From Chitinophaga japonensis (lineage in GTDB: Bacteria > Bacteroidota > Bacteroidia > Chitinophagales > Chitinophagaceae): a stretch of DNA of 64,000 nt. Positions 51,788-61,900 of the stretch are shown in pieces. The notes beneath the pieces were generated by a model that was not told the origin of the DNA, did no database searches, and saw nothing but the letters and a program-made list of their open reading frames with translations. The stretch is from assembly GCF_007830125.1 (NCBI RefSeq), contig NZ_VLLG01000002.1:320985-384984 (forward strand), in the 5' to 3' direction. The position numbers and the translations under genes were made by a program. Position 1 is the stretch's first letter; each line of letters begins with the position of its first letter.

Positions 51788-52639
51788 TCAGAACTGGTAA
51801 TAAAAACTGAAATCAAGGAATGAATTTAACTTCCCTGCTCCTGTTTCCGCCCTGGGTCCCAGCAGGGAAAGCTGGCATGCCGCTTCCAGCATATAATGCG
51901 CCCGGTTGTAGGCTAAAGGTACCCGGAGGTTATAGGAAAGCAGGTTAAACTTTGTAGTGCTGGCGGCAGATCCATTCTCCATGCCCGCAATTCCCCCGAT
52001 GTCAGGCAACGGGACTCCAAGAATACTGTCCCGGAGTAGTTTTTCGGTAACGTAGGTCTGGTAAAAACGCTGGGTACCGCCTGTTACTGCTATTGATGGG
52101 GTGAGCGTGACAATGTCCTTTCCTTTAAAGATACTACCCAGGCTAATCAGTTTCTCGGTACCGATCGTCACAAATACATCCTGCTGTCTGCCAAAATTAT
52201 AGTCTACGTCCAGTGCTGTGCTCATCCAGTACTCATATTTAAGGGAGGCGCTGGCGTTATCGGGGTTGGCAGCCTGCAGGAAAGGAGAATGGGAAGGATA
52301 AAAGGTATGGCTGTAACCAAGATCCGCCGTCAGTTTTTTACCCAGGTTGAATACTATACCTGCGCCCGCGCTGCTGGCGGATGCAAAGGTACCGGAATCA
52401 TTCAGCAGCCGGTAGCCCGCAGCGGTAAAATAAATTCCGGAGCGAAACCGGAGCGCGGCGCTCGCTGCCAGGTAAGGCATGCTCTCCGCAGCCTTCTGTC
52501 CATAATAGTTGGCATTATTGGTATAAGTGGCGCCTATCGTAAAGGTAGTCTTCTTTTTATCAGCCGTTGTACTGTCCGATTGCGAAAATGCGGGAAGAGC
52601 ACTGACGCCTGCCAAAAAAAACGTTAGAATATACTTCAT
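51788..52639 (-). CDS. Outer-membrane beta-barrel protein of unknown function
   Basis: 283 residues. Signal peptide ending PAFSQ. The rest is made of alternating strands with aromatic girdles (FTIGATYTNNANYYGQ; ASAALRFRSGIYFTAAGYRLL; LTADLGYSHTFYPSHSPF; ASLKYEYWMSTALDVDYNFG) and ends FSFYYQF with a terminal phenylalanine, the mark of an outer-membrane barrel of about 12-14 strands. It lies in the five-gene unit with the two-component system and may be the structure being monitored. No known name. Confidence 0.75.
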   Translation of the reverse strand: MKYILTFFLAGVSALPAFSQSDSTTADKKKTTFTIGATYTNNANYYGQKAAESMPYLAASAALRFRSGIYFTAAGYRLLNDSGTFASASSAGAGIVFNLGKKLTADLGYSHTFYPSHSPFLQAANPDNASASLKYEYWMSTALDVDYNFGRQQDVFVTIGTEKLISLGSIFKGKDIVTLTPSIAVTGGTQRFYQTYVTEKLLRDSILGVPLPDIGGIAGMENGSAASTTKFNLLSYNLRVPLAYNRAHYMLEAACQLSLLGPRAETGAGKLNSFLDFSFYYQF

Positions 52640-52653
52640 GCTTAATTACTTTA

Positions 52654-52986
52654 TTAGAGGCTCAAACCTACCTTGGGCCTGATAACTTTTGGCTTGATCA
52701 CCTTCGGCCTGATCACCGGTTTGACCGGTATGGGAGCAGAAACAGGCGCAGGTTTTATCTTCCTTCTTGATTTCGGCACTTCTTTAATTTCCGGCGGTTT
52801 TACCTCCTGCTGTGTCTCACCTGGCGTTACCCCGGGAGGCACCGTATCCCTGGCCATGGACATCAGGCGAATATCAGGCAGTTCACTGCCATAGACGTTG
52901 CCTGTTTCCCGCCCAAGTAAGGCAAGGGGCGCCACAATCGCCAACCCCAACAGGAATGCGATCTGATATACAAACGATTTTTTCAT
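52654..52986 (-). CDS. Secreted Pro/Lys-rich repeat protein
   Basis: 110 residues from the ATG at 52986. Signal-anchor (FVYQIAFLLGLAIVAPLALL), then a polar stretch, and a C-terminal half rich in Pro, Lys and Val with short tandem repeats (KPVIRPKVIKPKVIRPKVG). It is reminiscent of TonB-type proline/lysine spacers spanning the periplasm, but has no TonB C-terminal domain. Could stretch from the inner membrane towards the barrel protein encoded 14 bases downstream. No homolog known to me. Confidence 0.65.
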   Translation of the reverse strand: MKKSFVYQIAFLLGLAIVAPLALLGRETGNVYGSELPDIRLMSMARDTVPPGVTPGETQQEVKPPEIKEVPKSRRKIKPAPVSAPIPVKPVIRPKVIKPKVIRPKVGLSL

Positions 52987-53045
52987 CAGCATAAAAATAC
53001 AGGTTTTTGCCGCTGTCCGCCAGCAAAAACCTGCATCCGGAAAAA

Positions 53046-53570
53046 TTAAAGAATCCTGACTCCTGCTCCTGCCGTGGTGAGTGTATTCACTTTTACAGGC
53101 ACTGTCTTTATTTTCAGTGAATTGCCCGCTGCCGCATTAATGCTTGCGTCCGCACCCACATTCTTTATCTGCCGGCCCACCTGTTTTGCCTCTTTCACTG
53201 CCTGCGCATGCAGGTGGCTCCCTGTTTCTCTCCCTGTATGCAGTCCACTTTCCACGCTGCCTTTTACTTCTTCTCCTATAGCAACGCCTGTTTTAGGGTT
53301 CCCGGCAACAGCGCCTTCCTGCTTATATTCAGCAGTCCCCTGTGCATTCAGCCCGGTTTGCAAGCGCTCCTGTGTAACACCGGCCGCTGACCTCATCTCT
53401 GCTGCTGATGATACGTTGGCGCCGGCAGATCCGCCCTGGTTGTTCATCCCGGCATCTACCCCGGCACTGGCATTTGCTTTTGCCTGCAGGTCGTGCTTTG
53501 TAGCAGCATTTTGTGCGAAGGCAGTAGTAGCAATAAACAACGCAATAAGAATTAATCCGTTCGCTTTCAT
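53046..53570 (-). CDS. Secreted Ala/Gly-rich hydrophilic protein
   Basis: 174 residues. Signal peptide 1-20 (ends AFAQ). The mature part is rich in Ala, Gly, Asn and Lys (ANASAGVDAGMNNQGGSAGANVSSAAEM; HAQAVKEAKQVGRQIKNVGADASINAAAG), of low complexity, and probably disordered or helical like LEA or glycine-zipper proteins. It is first gene of the unit that ends with the two-component system, 60 bases before the next gene. Possibly a stress-protective periplasmic protein. No named family recognised. Confidence 0.65.
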   Translation of the reverse strand: MKANGLILIALFIATTAFAQNAATKHDLQAKANASAGVDAGMNNQGGSAGANVSSAAEMRSAAGVTQERLQTGLNAQGTAEYKQEGAVAGNPKTGVAIGEEVKGSVESGLHTGRETGSHLHAQAVKEAKQVGRQIKNVGADASINAAAGNSLKIKTVPVKVNTLTTAGAGVRIL

Positions 53571-53695
53571 AATTTCAATTTATGGTTAATAATTTTCTTG
53601 ATGGGACAAAGCTATCCCCCCAAGATGAAGCGAACATGAAAATTCAAAATAAAAATCCCGCACTTTGAGAGCAGGTAGCTATACAGGCCGTTCCA

Positions 53696-54175
53696 TCAAT
53701 CACTTCCCGGCCTGATCCCTTTGACTTCCCACCCGGCGTCAGGCCACAGCGCATTTCCGTCTTTCAAGCCTTCCTGCTGCTTCTTTTGCAGGCGGCGGTG
53801 CGCACGCAGCGCCCGGGAAACCAGCAGCAGGCCGGCAAAAACAAGCGGGGTGATGATGTGGGCCACACTGTTGCCGGTGAATGCCTGGGAGGCCGTGGCG
53901 CCGGTGAGCTCAAAGAAGATGCCGGCATAAGCCCATTCCTGCAGCCGCGGGAAACGCGGCGCCAGCAAGGCAATGGCTCCCAACACCTTCCATATGCCGA
54001 TAATGGTGAGGAAATACACCGGGTAGCCCAGTTGCTGTATGCCTTGTACGGTAGCCTCCATGCGCAGCAGGTTGGCGATGCCCCCGGAGAGCATTACCCA
54101 TACCACGATGGCGGTGGCGATCCAATAGGCAATTGTACGGATGCGGGACGCAGTAGTGATATTATTCGTTTGCAT
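53696..54175 (-). CDS. DoxX-like membrane protein
   Basis: 159 residues with four membrane helices (IAYWIATAIVVWVMLSGGIANLL; YPVYFLTIIGIWKVLGAIALL; WAYAGIFFELTGATASQAF; HIITPLVFAGLLLVSRAL). The GIANLLRMEATVQGIQQLGYPVYF and IIGIWKVLGAIALLAPRFPRLQEWAYAGI stretches match the DoxX_2/DoxX-like family. Family knowledge: members are small membrane proteins sometimes linked to quinol oxidases or redox stress; function is unknown. The basic C-terminus is cytoplasmic. Alone in its unit. Confidence 0.85.
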   Translation of the reverse strand: MQTNNITTASRIRTIAYWIATAIVVWVMLSGGIANLLRMEATVQGIQQLGYPVYFLTIIGIWKVLGAIALLAPRFPRLQEWAYAGIFFELTGATASQAFTGNSVAHIITPLVFAGLLLVSRALRAHRRLQKKQQEGLKDGNALWPDAGWEVKGIRPGSD

Positions 54176-54271
54176 AACTCAGTTTTTTATGGTGAATATT
54201 GATTGTATACACCCTAATAAGAACTGAGCGGGCCGGAATTGGACATGCAGGGGGAAATTTTTCCCGGAAAT

Positions 54272-54311
54272 GCCAAAAGGCTTCAAATCATTGAATTTGA
54301 AGCCTTTTGGC
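54272..54311 (-). terminator. Terminator of the FecR-SusC-SusD-phosphoesterase operon
   Basis: GCCAAAAGGCTTCAAAT (54272-54288) and its complement (54295-54311): 17 perfect pairs, loop CATTGA. It lies 22 bases past the phosphoesterase stop codon. The stem's A/T-rich part is near the loop, so the termination mechanism may be rather a stable hairpin than a classic U-run. Confidence 0.75.
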
Positions 54312-54332
54312 GTGAATAAGAGATGCTACAGG

Positions 54333-55826
54333 TTATATCATAAGGGTATCTTCGTATACATTGCCGAAGCGGTCCGTTGCCTTTACCGTGATCTGCTTTG
54401 CAGCAGCGGAAGGTTTTGCAAAGAACATATGATCCGTCAAAGTGGGTTCCACGAACTTGTGCTTCTTAGGCAGCTCTGGGCCGGCATACAGCTCCACCGC
54501 CCAGGGGTCCAGCGATACCCGCCGTTCCATCGGGCCTTTCAACACACCATCCTCGTACCACTCCACTTTCCATTGATGATCCCAGTTCCATACATTGGCG
54601 GAAATTTCATCCGGCGCATCCTGCAGCCGGCCTTTGGCATACACCCGTAACTGCTGTTCCTTTGGCAGGCCGGTGGATTTGTAGTACCATTTAATATCCG
54701 TGCCGTCCACTTCATACACGCCGTAGCCGCCGGGCGTACCGTCGCCGCAAATCGGGCCGGTCCACCAGGCACCGCAAACCGTGCCGTGGTTGTGCTCCAT
54801 AATGTTCCCTTCCTCCCAGTTATCATTAAAATGCGTATGGCCGCTCATGATATGCACCTTGTAGGGCGCCAGCAGCTTGTATAGCTGCTTCCGGTTGGAG
54901 ACGGTACCGCCTATCGGGTCTTCCCCTTTGTTCCGGCGCCCGGCGCCGGTATAGGTAGGAATGTGCAGGCTCAGCACAATGGTGCTACCCGGTTTTACCA
55001 GCGCCAGGTCCTGCTCCAGCCACTGCAACTGGTTTTCCGTGAGGTAACCGATGTATTTTTTGGCGGCGCCTATAAAGAACACATCATCCAGCACGATGTA
55101 ATGTATCTCTCCCCGGTTAAAGGAATAGTAGGTGGGTCCGAACTGCTGCTTAAAGGTATTGGCCGAATGATCATCTGTACGCGCATCGATATCCATATCG
55201 TGGTTCCCGATCACGTTATAGAACGGGATGCCGCAAGCCTCCACGGCCTGCCGGTAACCTTCAAACAGCTCAAAGCGATCCCATACCAGGTCGCCGCAGC
55301 CAATGCCGTGGAACAGGGCGCCTTTGGGATAGGACTGTACCAGCGCCTGCAGATCCGGTACGGACTGGCTTTTCAGCAGCTCCACATCTTTCCGGGAGCG
55401 CATCTGCGTATCCGCCCATACCACGAAATTATGCTTACGGTCATCCGTCTCCAGTTGCTCCAGCTCAAAATCATTTTGCTGCACGCCGCCTGTTCTGGCC
55501 ACCGGTTGATAGAAGGCGGCAATGCTTTTATTTTCCGGGATGGCGTATCCTGCCGGTACGCTGATGTACACAAATTCCGCGGTAGCGTTGCTGGCCAGCT
55601 CGTACTGCCCCCTGGCATCCGTCTGCACAATATTGATCCCGTCTGTTACGGCCACGCCGGCAATGCCTTTCCCCCCGCTGTGCACCTTTCCTTTGAGGGT
55701 GATGGCGGAAAGGTCTTTATTGCCGCGTTTAATGCGGGGCTTCGCCTGCAGCAGCGCGGATGGCACGGTGAGCAATGATCCGGTAATGCCCAGGTTTTTT
55801 AAGAAGTTTCTCCTGTTAAGCGTCAT
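54333..55826 (-). CDS. Secreted calcineurin-like metallophosphoesterase
   Basis: About 497 residues from the ATG at 55826. The N-terminus NRRNFLKNLGITGSLLTVPS is a Tat signal, typical of enzymes exported folded with metal. An N-terminal Ig-like domain (VHSGGKGIAGVAVTDG) precedes the metallophosphoesterase core: D in VVWADTQMRS, GD in GIGCGDLVWDRF, GNHD in NVIGNHDMD, H in VLSLHIPTYT, and GHTH in MSGHTHFND. A C-terminal domain (about 390-497) matches MetallophosC. It hydrolyses phosphoester bonds outside the cytoplasm. It is last in an operon with FecR, SusC, SusD and DUF5689 genes, suggesting scavenging of organic phosphate or nucleotides. Confidence 0.93.
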   Translation of the reverse strand: MTLNRRNFLKNLGITGSLLTVPSALLQAKPRIKRGNKDLSAITLKGKVHSGGKGIAGVAVTDGINIVQTDARGQYELASNATAEFVYISVPAGYAIPENKSIAAFYQPVARTGGVQQNDFELEQLETDDRKHNFVVWADTQMRSRKDVELLKSQSVPDLQALVQSYPKGALFHGIGCGDLVWDRFELFEGYRQAVEACGIPFYNVIGNHDMDIDARTDDHSANTFKQQFGPTYYSFNRGEIHYIVLDDVFFIGAAKKYIGYLTENQLQWLEQDLALVKPGSTIVLSLHIPTYTGAGRRNKGEDPIGGTVSNRKQLYKLLAPYKVHIMSGHTHFNDNWEEGNIMEHNHGTVCGAWWTGPICGDGTPGGYGVYEVDGTDIKWYYKSTGLPKEQQLRVYAKGRLQDAPDEISANVWNWDHQWKVEWYEDGVLKGPMERRVSLDPWAVELYAGPELPKKHKFVEPTLTDHMFFAKPSAAAKQITVKATDRFGNVYEDTLMI

Positions 55827-55836
55827 CTCTCTTGTA

Positions 55837-57357
55837 TTATTGTTTAAGCGTTGTTGATCCTTCCCCTTCAATTTCAGTGATCAGCGATTGTTTGGTGAGC
55901 AGCAGCGCGGTCTGGCTCCTGGCCTTTATCCACCTGCCGGTAGCCGGGTTATACTCGCCGCCCAGCAGGTTAAAATATCCCTGGCCGCCGTTATACACCA
56001 GGCTGAGGGTATTGGTGCCGCTCCGGTAAAAGGGCTGATCTTCCAGCGTAATCGGGTTCTTCACATCGTAAAAATCCGTGTTGGTGATCCGGTAGCCCAC
56101 AGGAGGCGGTCCGGGCGTGTACAGGCTCCCGCCTGTAGCTATAAACAACACATCCACCGGCCGGGAATCTACGGTAATATCGGTGCCTTCAAACACGGCC
56201 AGGCCGGAAGCATTGCCGCTATTGGCAAACAGGCCGCCGGTCTTGGTGCCAAAGCCATCACCATCAATCTTGGTATAGTCAAAGGACCGGATCCAGTTAA
56301 GGCTGCTCATGCTGGTGGAGGAGGAGCCGTTGATCATCTTTCCGGCGCCGCCTACGTAAAAGAAGGTGCCTTTGGCGGCCGTACCGGAAGTAAGGTTGAA
56401 CTTAAAGGTACGCCTGTCGCCGGTAGCCCAGCCATTAGCCGGGTAGCCCGTAGGCGTAGAAGCATTCGCGTTATTGGTCACTACTACGGAAAAAGGTGTA
56501 GCAGCAAAGTCTATATCACGGGTAGCCATCAACTGGATATATTCATAGTTGCCATCACCGCCGCTCAGGTCGCTCATGAAACCGGTGATGATAACCGGCG
56601 TTATTTCCACGGTGGAGCTGAGCACGGCCAGGTCGCTTGCCGTGCGCAGGCGGAGCTGCGGCGCCGGCTGACCGTCTTTGCCATTAAAATTAAAAACGAT
56701 GCCGTAATAGTTGGCATTTATTTTCAGGGTAGTATCTGCAAAGGTGGCGCCAGGCTCCGTGTGCAGGGTGAGCTCACCGAAGCCGTCATTCAGCAGCTTG
56801 TCGCCGGACATTACATCTGTAGGTGCGGGCAGCGGATCAAACCCGCCTTTTACCACTACCAGGAGCGTGCTTTCATACCTGTCGGGCCTTTCCAGTACCT
56901 GGCTGGTGGTTACCCGGTTGAGGGGAATGGCATTGCCGGAAGATACTTTGGTGATATCGCCGGGCGTAATGCCGGTGATCTGCAGCACGCCGTCCACTTT
57001 TGTCAGCACACCGCCGCTTACGTTAATGATCACGGAATCGCCGGGCATAAAATCGGCAGCCTGCGCGCCAAGGGGAATGGAGATGCCGCGGAGCTGCGAC
57101 AAACGGCGGCGGTCCTGCACTACCAGCAGGCCCTCCGGCAGGTTGCCGCCGGAGTGGTCGGATACTACCATGGCGGCGATCTTTTCAGAGCCGAACATGT
57201 TATCCGTGGTAAGCGTCAGGTCTTCCCCCTTGTACAGGTTCCGGATATCAAATATGGCGATATAGGGGCTGATAGCGGCGCCCGGGTAATTGTCCTTCTT
57301 ACATCCCCACAAAAAGGCCATTGTCAACAGCAAAAGCGAATATATAATGCGTTTCAT
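55837..57357 (-). CDS. DUF5689-type surface lipoprotein
   Basis: 506 residues. Lipobox AFLWGC (Cys19). The N-terminal half follows the DUF5689 pattern, with ISPYIAIFDIRNLYKGEDLTL and OB-fold-like stretches (GDSVIINVSGGVLTKVDGVLQITGI). The C-terminal half has features of a second beta-sandwich (YFNLLGGEYNPATGRW). In Bacteroidota such proteins often accompany SusC/SusD pairs with nucleases or phosphatases and probably bind substrate at the surface. It lies between the SusD gene (18-base gap) and the phosphoesterase gene (10-base gap). Confidence 0.8.
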   Translation of the reverse strand: MKRIIYSLLLLTMAFLWGCKKDNYPGAAISPYIAIFDIRNLYKGEDLTLTTDNMFGSEKIAAMVVSDHSGGNLPEGLLVVQDRRRLSQLRGISIPLGAQAADFMPGDSVIINVSGGVLTKVDGVLQITGITPGDITKVSSGNAIPLNRVTTSQVLERPDRYESTLLVVVKGGFDPLPAPTDVMSGDKLLNDGFGELTLHTEPGATFADTTLKINANYYGIVFNFNGKDGQPAPQLRLRTASDLAVLSSTVEITPVIITGFMSDLSGGDGNYEYIQLMATRDIDFAATPFSVVVTNNANASTPTGYPANGWATGDRRTFKFNLTSGTAAKGTFFYVGGAGKMINGSSSTSMSSLNWIRSFDYTKIDGDGFGTKTGGLFANSGNASGLAVFEGTDITVDSRPVDVLFIATGGSLYTPGPPPVGYRITNTDFYDVKNPITLEDQPFYRSGTNTLSLVYNGGQGYFNLLGGEYNPATGRWIKARSQTALLLTKQSLITEIEGEGSTTLKQ

Positions 57358-57375
57358 TCCTTGAGATTTTATTTG

Positions 57376-58911
57376 TTACGGTTTCTGCCACCATACCTCG
57401 GTAGAGATCACATCCGGTCCCTGGGCGGCTACAGCAGCTTTATAGTTGGTGGGATTGGTAGATTGCACATACACCGGGTAAGTCATCCTGGCGGGCATTA
57501 CTCCGTTGTTCCGCAGCCCCGGACCTTTGGGCAATATGGGATGGCCGGTGCGGCGGTACTCAAACCATTGCTGCATATCCGTGAGGAACAGGGCGTAATA
57601 TTTCTGCAGGTGAATGCGCTCCATTTTCTCCTCCGGCGTCATGCTTTCCACCCATTGGATATCGGATGCGGCCAGGAAATCTTCAATAGGCACGTCCCAT
57701 TGCGGCAACCAGAGTGTAATGCTGTTCAGGGCGCCATTGGTATAATAAGCGCCGGCATCGCCGCTGATCCATCCTTTCAGGGCCGCTTCAGCCAGGATGA
57801 ACTGTACTTCCGCGTAGTTCATCATCATACCGGTCAGGGGATCGGTCTGTAAAGTAGGTCCGGCGCCGCTGTTGGCGGAAGTGGAATAGAAATAGGATTT
57901 CTTTACCGGGTTATCGCCGGGCGCATAGCCGCTGGGAATGCCCAGGTAAGCGCCCTGGTAAGGAGCGATGCCCCAGCGGTTGATCTTGGTGGGCGTGCCG
58001 GTTCCATAAGTAGGAATGTCAATGCGGGGATCATTCCAGTTCACCAGGTGCTCAATAAAGAAGGTGGCAATGCCCGGGGAGCGGAAGTCCTGCTCCCTTA
58101 CAGACAGGTAAGGCGATACAAAGGGCCCCACGCCGGTCCATCTTAAAATAGCCGATTCATCATTATTGGAGATGATGGGATAGGTGGACGCTTTTTCATC
58201 CACTATTTCCCGGATCTTGGCAATACAGGTATCGGCTACTTCCGTTTTACCGGAAATTCTCAACAACAGCCGCAGGTACAGGGAGTTGCCGAACCTGCGC
58301 CATTTGGCCACATCACCATAATAGACCGGGTCGCTGGAAGCCGTGATGCCCGTGCCCCTGGCCAGCAGGGTATTGGCTGCTTCCAGCTTTTTAAATATAT
58401 CCATGTAGATGTCCCGCTGCCTGTCAAAAACCGGTTCCAGGATGGTGCTGTCCTTTGCCAGGTTGGACTGGAAATAAGGCACATCCCCGTAAGTATCCGT
58501 GAGCATGGAATACACCCATGACTGGCAAATGAGGGAGATGCCCTGGTAGGACTCATTGAAAGTGAGCTGCTCACCGGCAATTTTGTAGATGTCCTTAAAA
58601 TTGGTCAGCTCGGAGTACCAGCCGTTGTATAAATAATCGGACCAGTTGGAGCGGAAATCGTAGCGGAACACCCTTCCTTCCGCATCATTCGGGTCTACCG
58701 TTACCTGCATTAGCTCATTGTTGAAGTTGCGGTTCCGGATCATGTTATAGGTGAGGGTGCTCACCAGGGCCGGCGCCAGCAATTGCGAGGGCTGCGCGCT
58801 CGGCGTATTATTCGGATCGGTATTGATCTCCTGGAAATCTTTTGTACAGGAGGAAAGCAGGATGCTGCCCGTCAATACGATACCTGTTATTTTATGTATG
58901 ATCTTGTTCAT
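57376..58911 (-). CDS. SusD-like_2 family outer-membrane lipoprotein
   Basis: 511 residues. Lipobox ILLSSC (Cys22), followed by TKDFQEINTDPNNTPSAQPSQLLAPALVSTL, the typical N-terminus of the SusD-like_2 subfamily. Further marks are GDVPYFQSNLAKDSTILEP, KRRFGNSLYLRLLLRISG-type helix near 210 (seen as WRRFGNSLYLRLLLRISGK), and MNYAEVQFILAEAALKGW. It binds substrate over the SusC barrel encoded 11 bases upstream. This subfamily differs from the glycan-binding SusD of the chitin locus, in line with a non-sugar substrate. Confidence 0.92.
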   Translation of the reverse strand: MNKIIHKITGIVLTGSILLSSCTKDFQEINTDPNNTPSAQPSQLLAPALVSTLTYNMIRNRNFNNELMQVTVDPNDAEGRVFRYDFRSNWSDYLYNGWYSELTNFKDIYKIAGEQLTFNESYQGISLICQSWVYSMLTDTYGDVPYFQSNLAKDSTILEPVFDRQRDIYMDIFKKLEAANTLLARGTGITASSDPVYYGDVAKWRRFGNSLYLRLLLRISGKTEVADTCIAKIREIVDEKASTYPIISNNDESAILRWTGVGPFVSPYLSVREQDFRSPGIATFFIEHLVNWNDPRIDIPTYGTGTPTKINRWGIAPYQGAYLGIPSGYAPGDNPVKKSYFYSTSANSGAGPTLQTDPLTGMMMNYAEVQFILAEAALKGWISGDAGAYYTNGALNSITLWLPQWDVPIEDFLAASDIQWVESMTPEEKMERIHLQKYYALFLTDMQQWFEYRRTGHPILPKGPGLRNNGVMPARMTYPVYVQSTNPTNYKAAVAAQGPDVISTEVWWQKP

Positions 58912-58922
58912 TGCTCAAAAAG

Positions 58923-61900
58923 TTAAAGTCCAACAACCAGGTTAAATCCAAAGGTGCGGGTAGACGGGAACTGCGCGATCTCAAAGCCCTGCACAATGTC
59001 CGTTCCGCTCAGGGTACCGAATTCCGGGTCAAACATGGGCCATTTGGACCAGATGTACAGGTTGCGGCCATATACGCCCAGGGTGAGCCGCTGCAGGCCG
59101 ATCCGCCTGGTCAGGCCGGAGCTGAAGGTATAAGCCAGGCGGGCCTCCCGGAACTTCACGAAGTCGGTACGGAAGGTGCTGCCCTCCGCATTGTCTGCGC
59201 CATAGTGAGAACGGTAGTATTCGTCAATATCCGTTGCAATCACGTCGTTCGGGCGGTACTTGCCGTCGCCGTCCGCCACCACGCCATTACCGATAATGCC
59301 ATTGTAGCGTCCCGGCAAGGTTTTGGTGAGCTTGCCCTGTTCGGACATTTTATAATGCATGAGCGAGTGCGCTACGGCGCCGTACTGCGCATCAAACTGC
59401 AGGTGCAGGCTGAACTGCTTGTACTGGAAATCGTTGATGAATCCCAGTTTCCATTTCGGGATGGTATTGCCCAGGTACTGTACGTCCTGCGAGATCAGCG
59501 CAAAACCTGTTTTGGCATCGTACACCACCTGGCCGTCCGGGCCCCTTACATAGCCTCTTCCATACAGGTCGCCCATGCTGCCGCCTACCCTGGCTACGAT
59601 CTGTCCGCCGCCTACGGGGCCGGTACGCAGCACTACGGAACTGTCGGCCAGCTCCACTATTTTATTCCGGTTGGCGGAGAACACGATGCTGGAGTTCCAG
59701 GTAAAGCCTTTTTTGGTGCGCACCGGCGTGCCGTTCACTGCCACCTCTATTCCTTTGTTGTTTACCTGCCCGGCATTGATCAGTTGTTTGGCGTAGCCGG
59801 AAGAACGGTCTATCACCCGCTCCAGGATCTGGTCTTTGGTGGTGCCGGTATACAGGGCCAGGTCAAAGCCCAGGCGGTTGCCGAACATTTTTACATTCGT
59901 GCCCACTTCATAAGAAATGGTCCTGAGCGGCCGGAGATCCGGGTTGGCCAGCAGTGAAGGATTCTGCAGGCCGCCATTATACAGGCTGCCGGCGGTGGCA
60001 TAGTTGTACGCAGTGAGGTAAGGCTTGGTGCCGCCACTACCCACACCAGATACGGAGAAGCGCAGCTTGGCAAAGCTGATATAGCCGGGCAGCCTGTAAG
60101 CTTCTGACGCCACGAAGCTCAGGTTGGCGGAAGGGTAGAAGAACCCGGCATTTTCCGTCCGCTCCGGTGTAGCCAGCACGCTGTTCCAGTCCTGGCGGGC
60201 CGTGAGGTCCATAAAAAGATAATTCTTGTATCCCATGGAGATCAGGCCGTAAAAGCTGTTGATGGCATAGCGGCTTTTCCAGGGCATGGTTACCAGGGGA
60301 CCGGCGGCATTGGCCATGGTATACAGGCCGGGGTAGGTCAGTGAGTCCGCCCGCGTTTCATCCTTGTTATAACGGTTCCGCAGCAAGCTGCCGCCCAGGG
60401 AAACGGAAATATCTATATCGCTGTTGATATCCGTAGCGTATTTTAACAGGAAGTCGCTGCTGGCCTCCATGGAAAAGATATTCTGCGTGCGGTAGCTGCC
60501 TTTGGGCAGCTTGGCGCCGGCATCGTAGGGACGCTCCTGCGCACGCTGCTCATAGGCAAAGTCCATGGAGGTGCGCAGCATCAGGCTCAGCTTGTTGGTA
60601 AAATCGTAGGTGGCCTGGATGTTCCCGGTCACCCCGTGGCGGTTGGAGCGGTTGATGAACTCATAGGCCACGGCATAGGGATTCTCCGGGTAAGTGCTGT
60701 AGGGATATTTAATTTTCCGGCCTTCCTGGCCATTCACCCAGTAATTGCGCAGCCAGTCCAGGTCCGCGTTCGGCTGCCAGAAGATATACCAGTACATGAT
60801 GGACTGGTTGCCATAGCCGGAGCTGGGTAAGTTGTCGCTTGACTTGTTGGTATAGTTCACCTTGGAAGATATCCGGAGCTTGTCATTCACTTTGGTGCTA
60901 ACGGACATGGATACGGTATTCCGGCTGTAGCCGGTATTGGGAATGATCCACTTGTTGTTCACATTGGTAAGCGAGAAACGGGCGGAGGTTTTGTCCGTGC
61001 CGCCATCCACGCTGATGGTGTTGGTGAAGGTCTGCCCGGTCTCGAAGAATTTGTTGATCTTACCGGGATAAGCTACCCAGGGCGTTCTTTCCTCTCCCCT
61101 GGCCTGCGTTACCGGGTCATACTGGTAAAATAGCTGCCCGTCGAATTTGGGGCCATAGGCGGAGCTGGTGCCGCTGGTGCTGGCCCCATCCACGTAAGTG
61201 CCATAAGAATAATAGTCTGCCCCATCCAGGCCCTGCCCGTATTCAAACTGCATGTCGGGCCAGCGGTTCACCTGCTCCATGGCAGCATTGGAGGAGAAGG
61301 TAACGCCCAGTCCTTTCCTTTTCTTACTACCGGATTTGGTGGTAATGATCAATGCGCCGTTGGCGCCACGCTGCCCGTACAAAGCCGCTGCGCCCGGACC
61401 TTTCAGCACGGTCACGGATTCGATGTCCTCGGGGTTGATGTCATTCAGCCCGCTGCCGTAATCCGCGGGCATGTTATCGCTGCTGGTACCGTAAGAGGAT
61501 TCCCCGTCTACGGCAGAGCGGCGCGCGCTGCCCTGGTTGATCACCACCCCGTCTACCACGATCAGCGCTTCGTTGTCGCCGGTCAGGTTATTCTCCCCGC
61601 GCAGGATGATCTTGTTGGAACCGGTAGGGCCGGCGCCGGAGCGGACCAGGTTCAGGCCGGCCACCTTGCCGGACAGGGCGTCCGTCCAGTTGGCCGACAT
61701 CGCGTTGGTCAGCTCCTCTCCCTGTACGGTGGTGGTGGCGTAGCCCAGGGTCTTTTCCTCGCGCGGTATGTTCAGGGCGGTTACCACTACTTCATCCAGC
61801 GCTTTCGGATCGGGCAGCATCTGCAGGTCCAGCGTTTGTGTTTTATCCACGGTGATCTCCCGGTTGATGTATCCTAAGAATGAGAACACCAGCGTGGTAC

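Noticed and set aside
55888..57852. 654-codon open frame on the plus strand
   Set aside because: It is antisense to the DUF5689 and SusD genes, has no domain pattern, and is rich in residues expected from a GC-rich complement. The minus-strand genes have lipoboxes and operon spacing.
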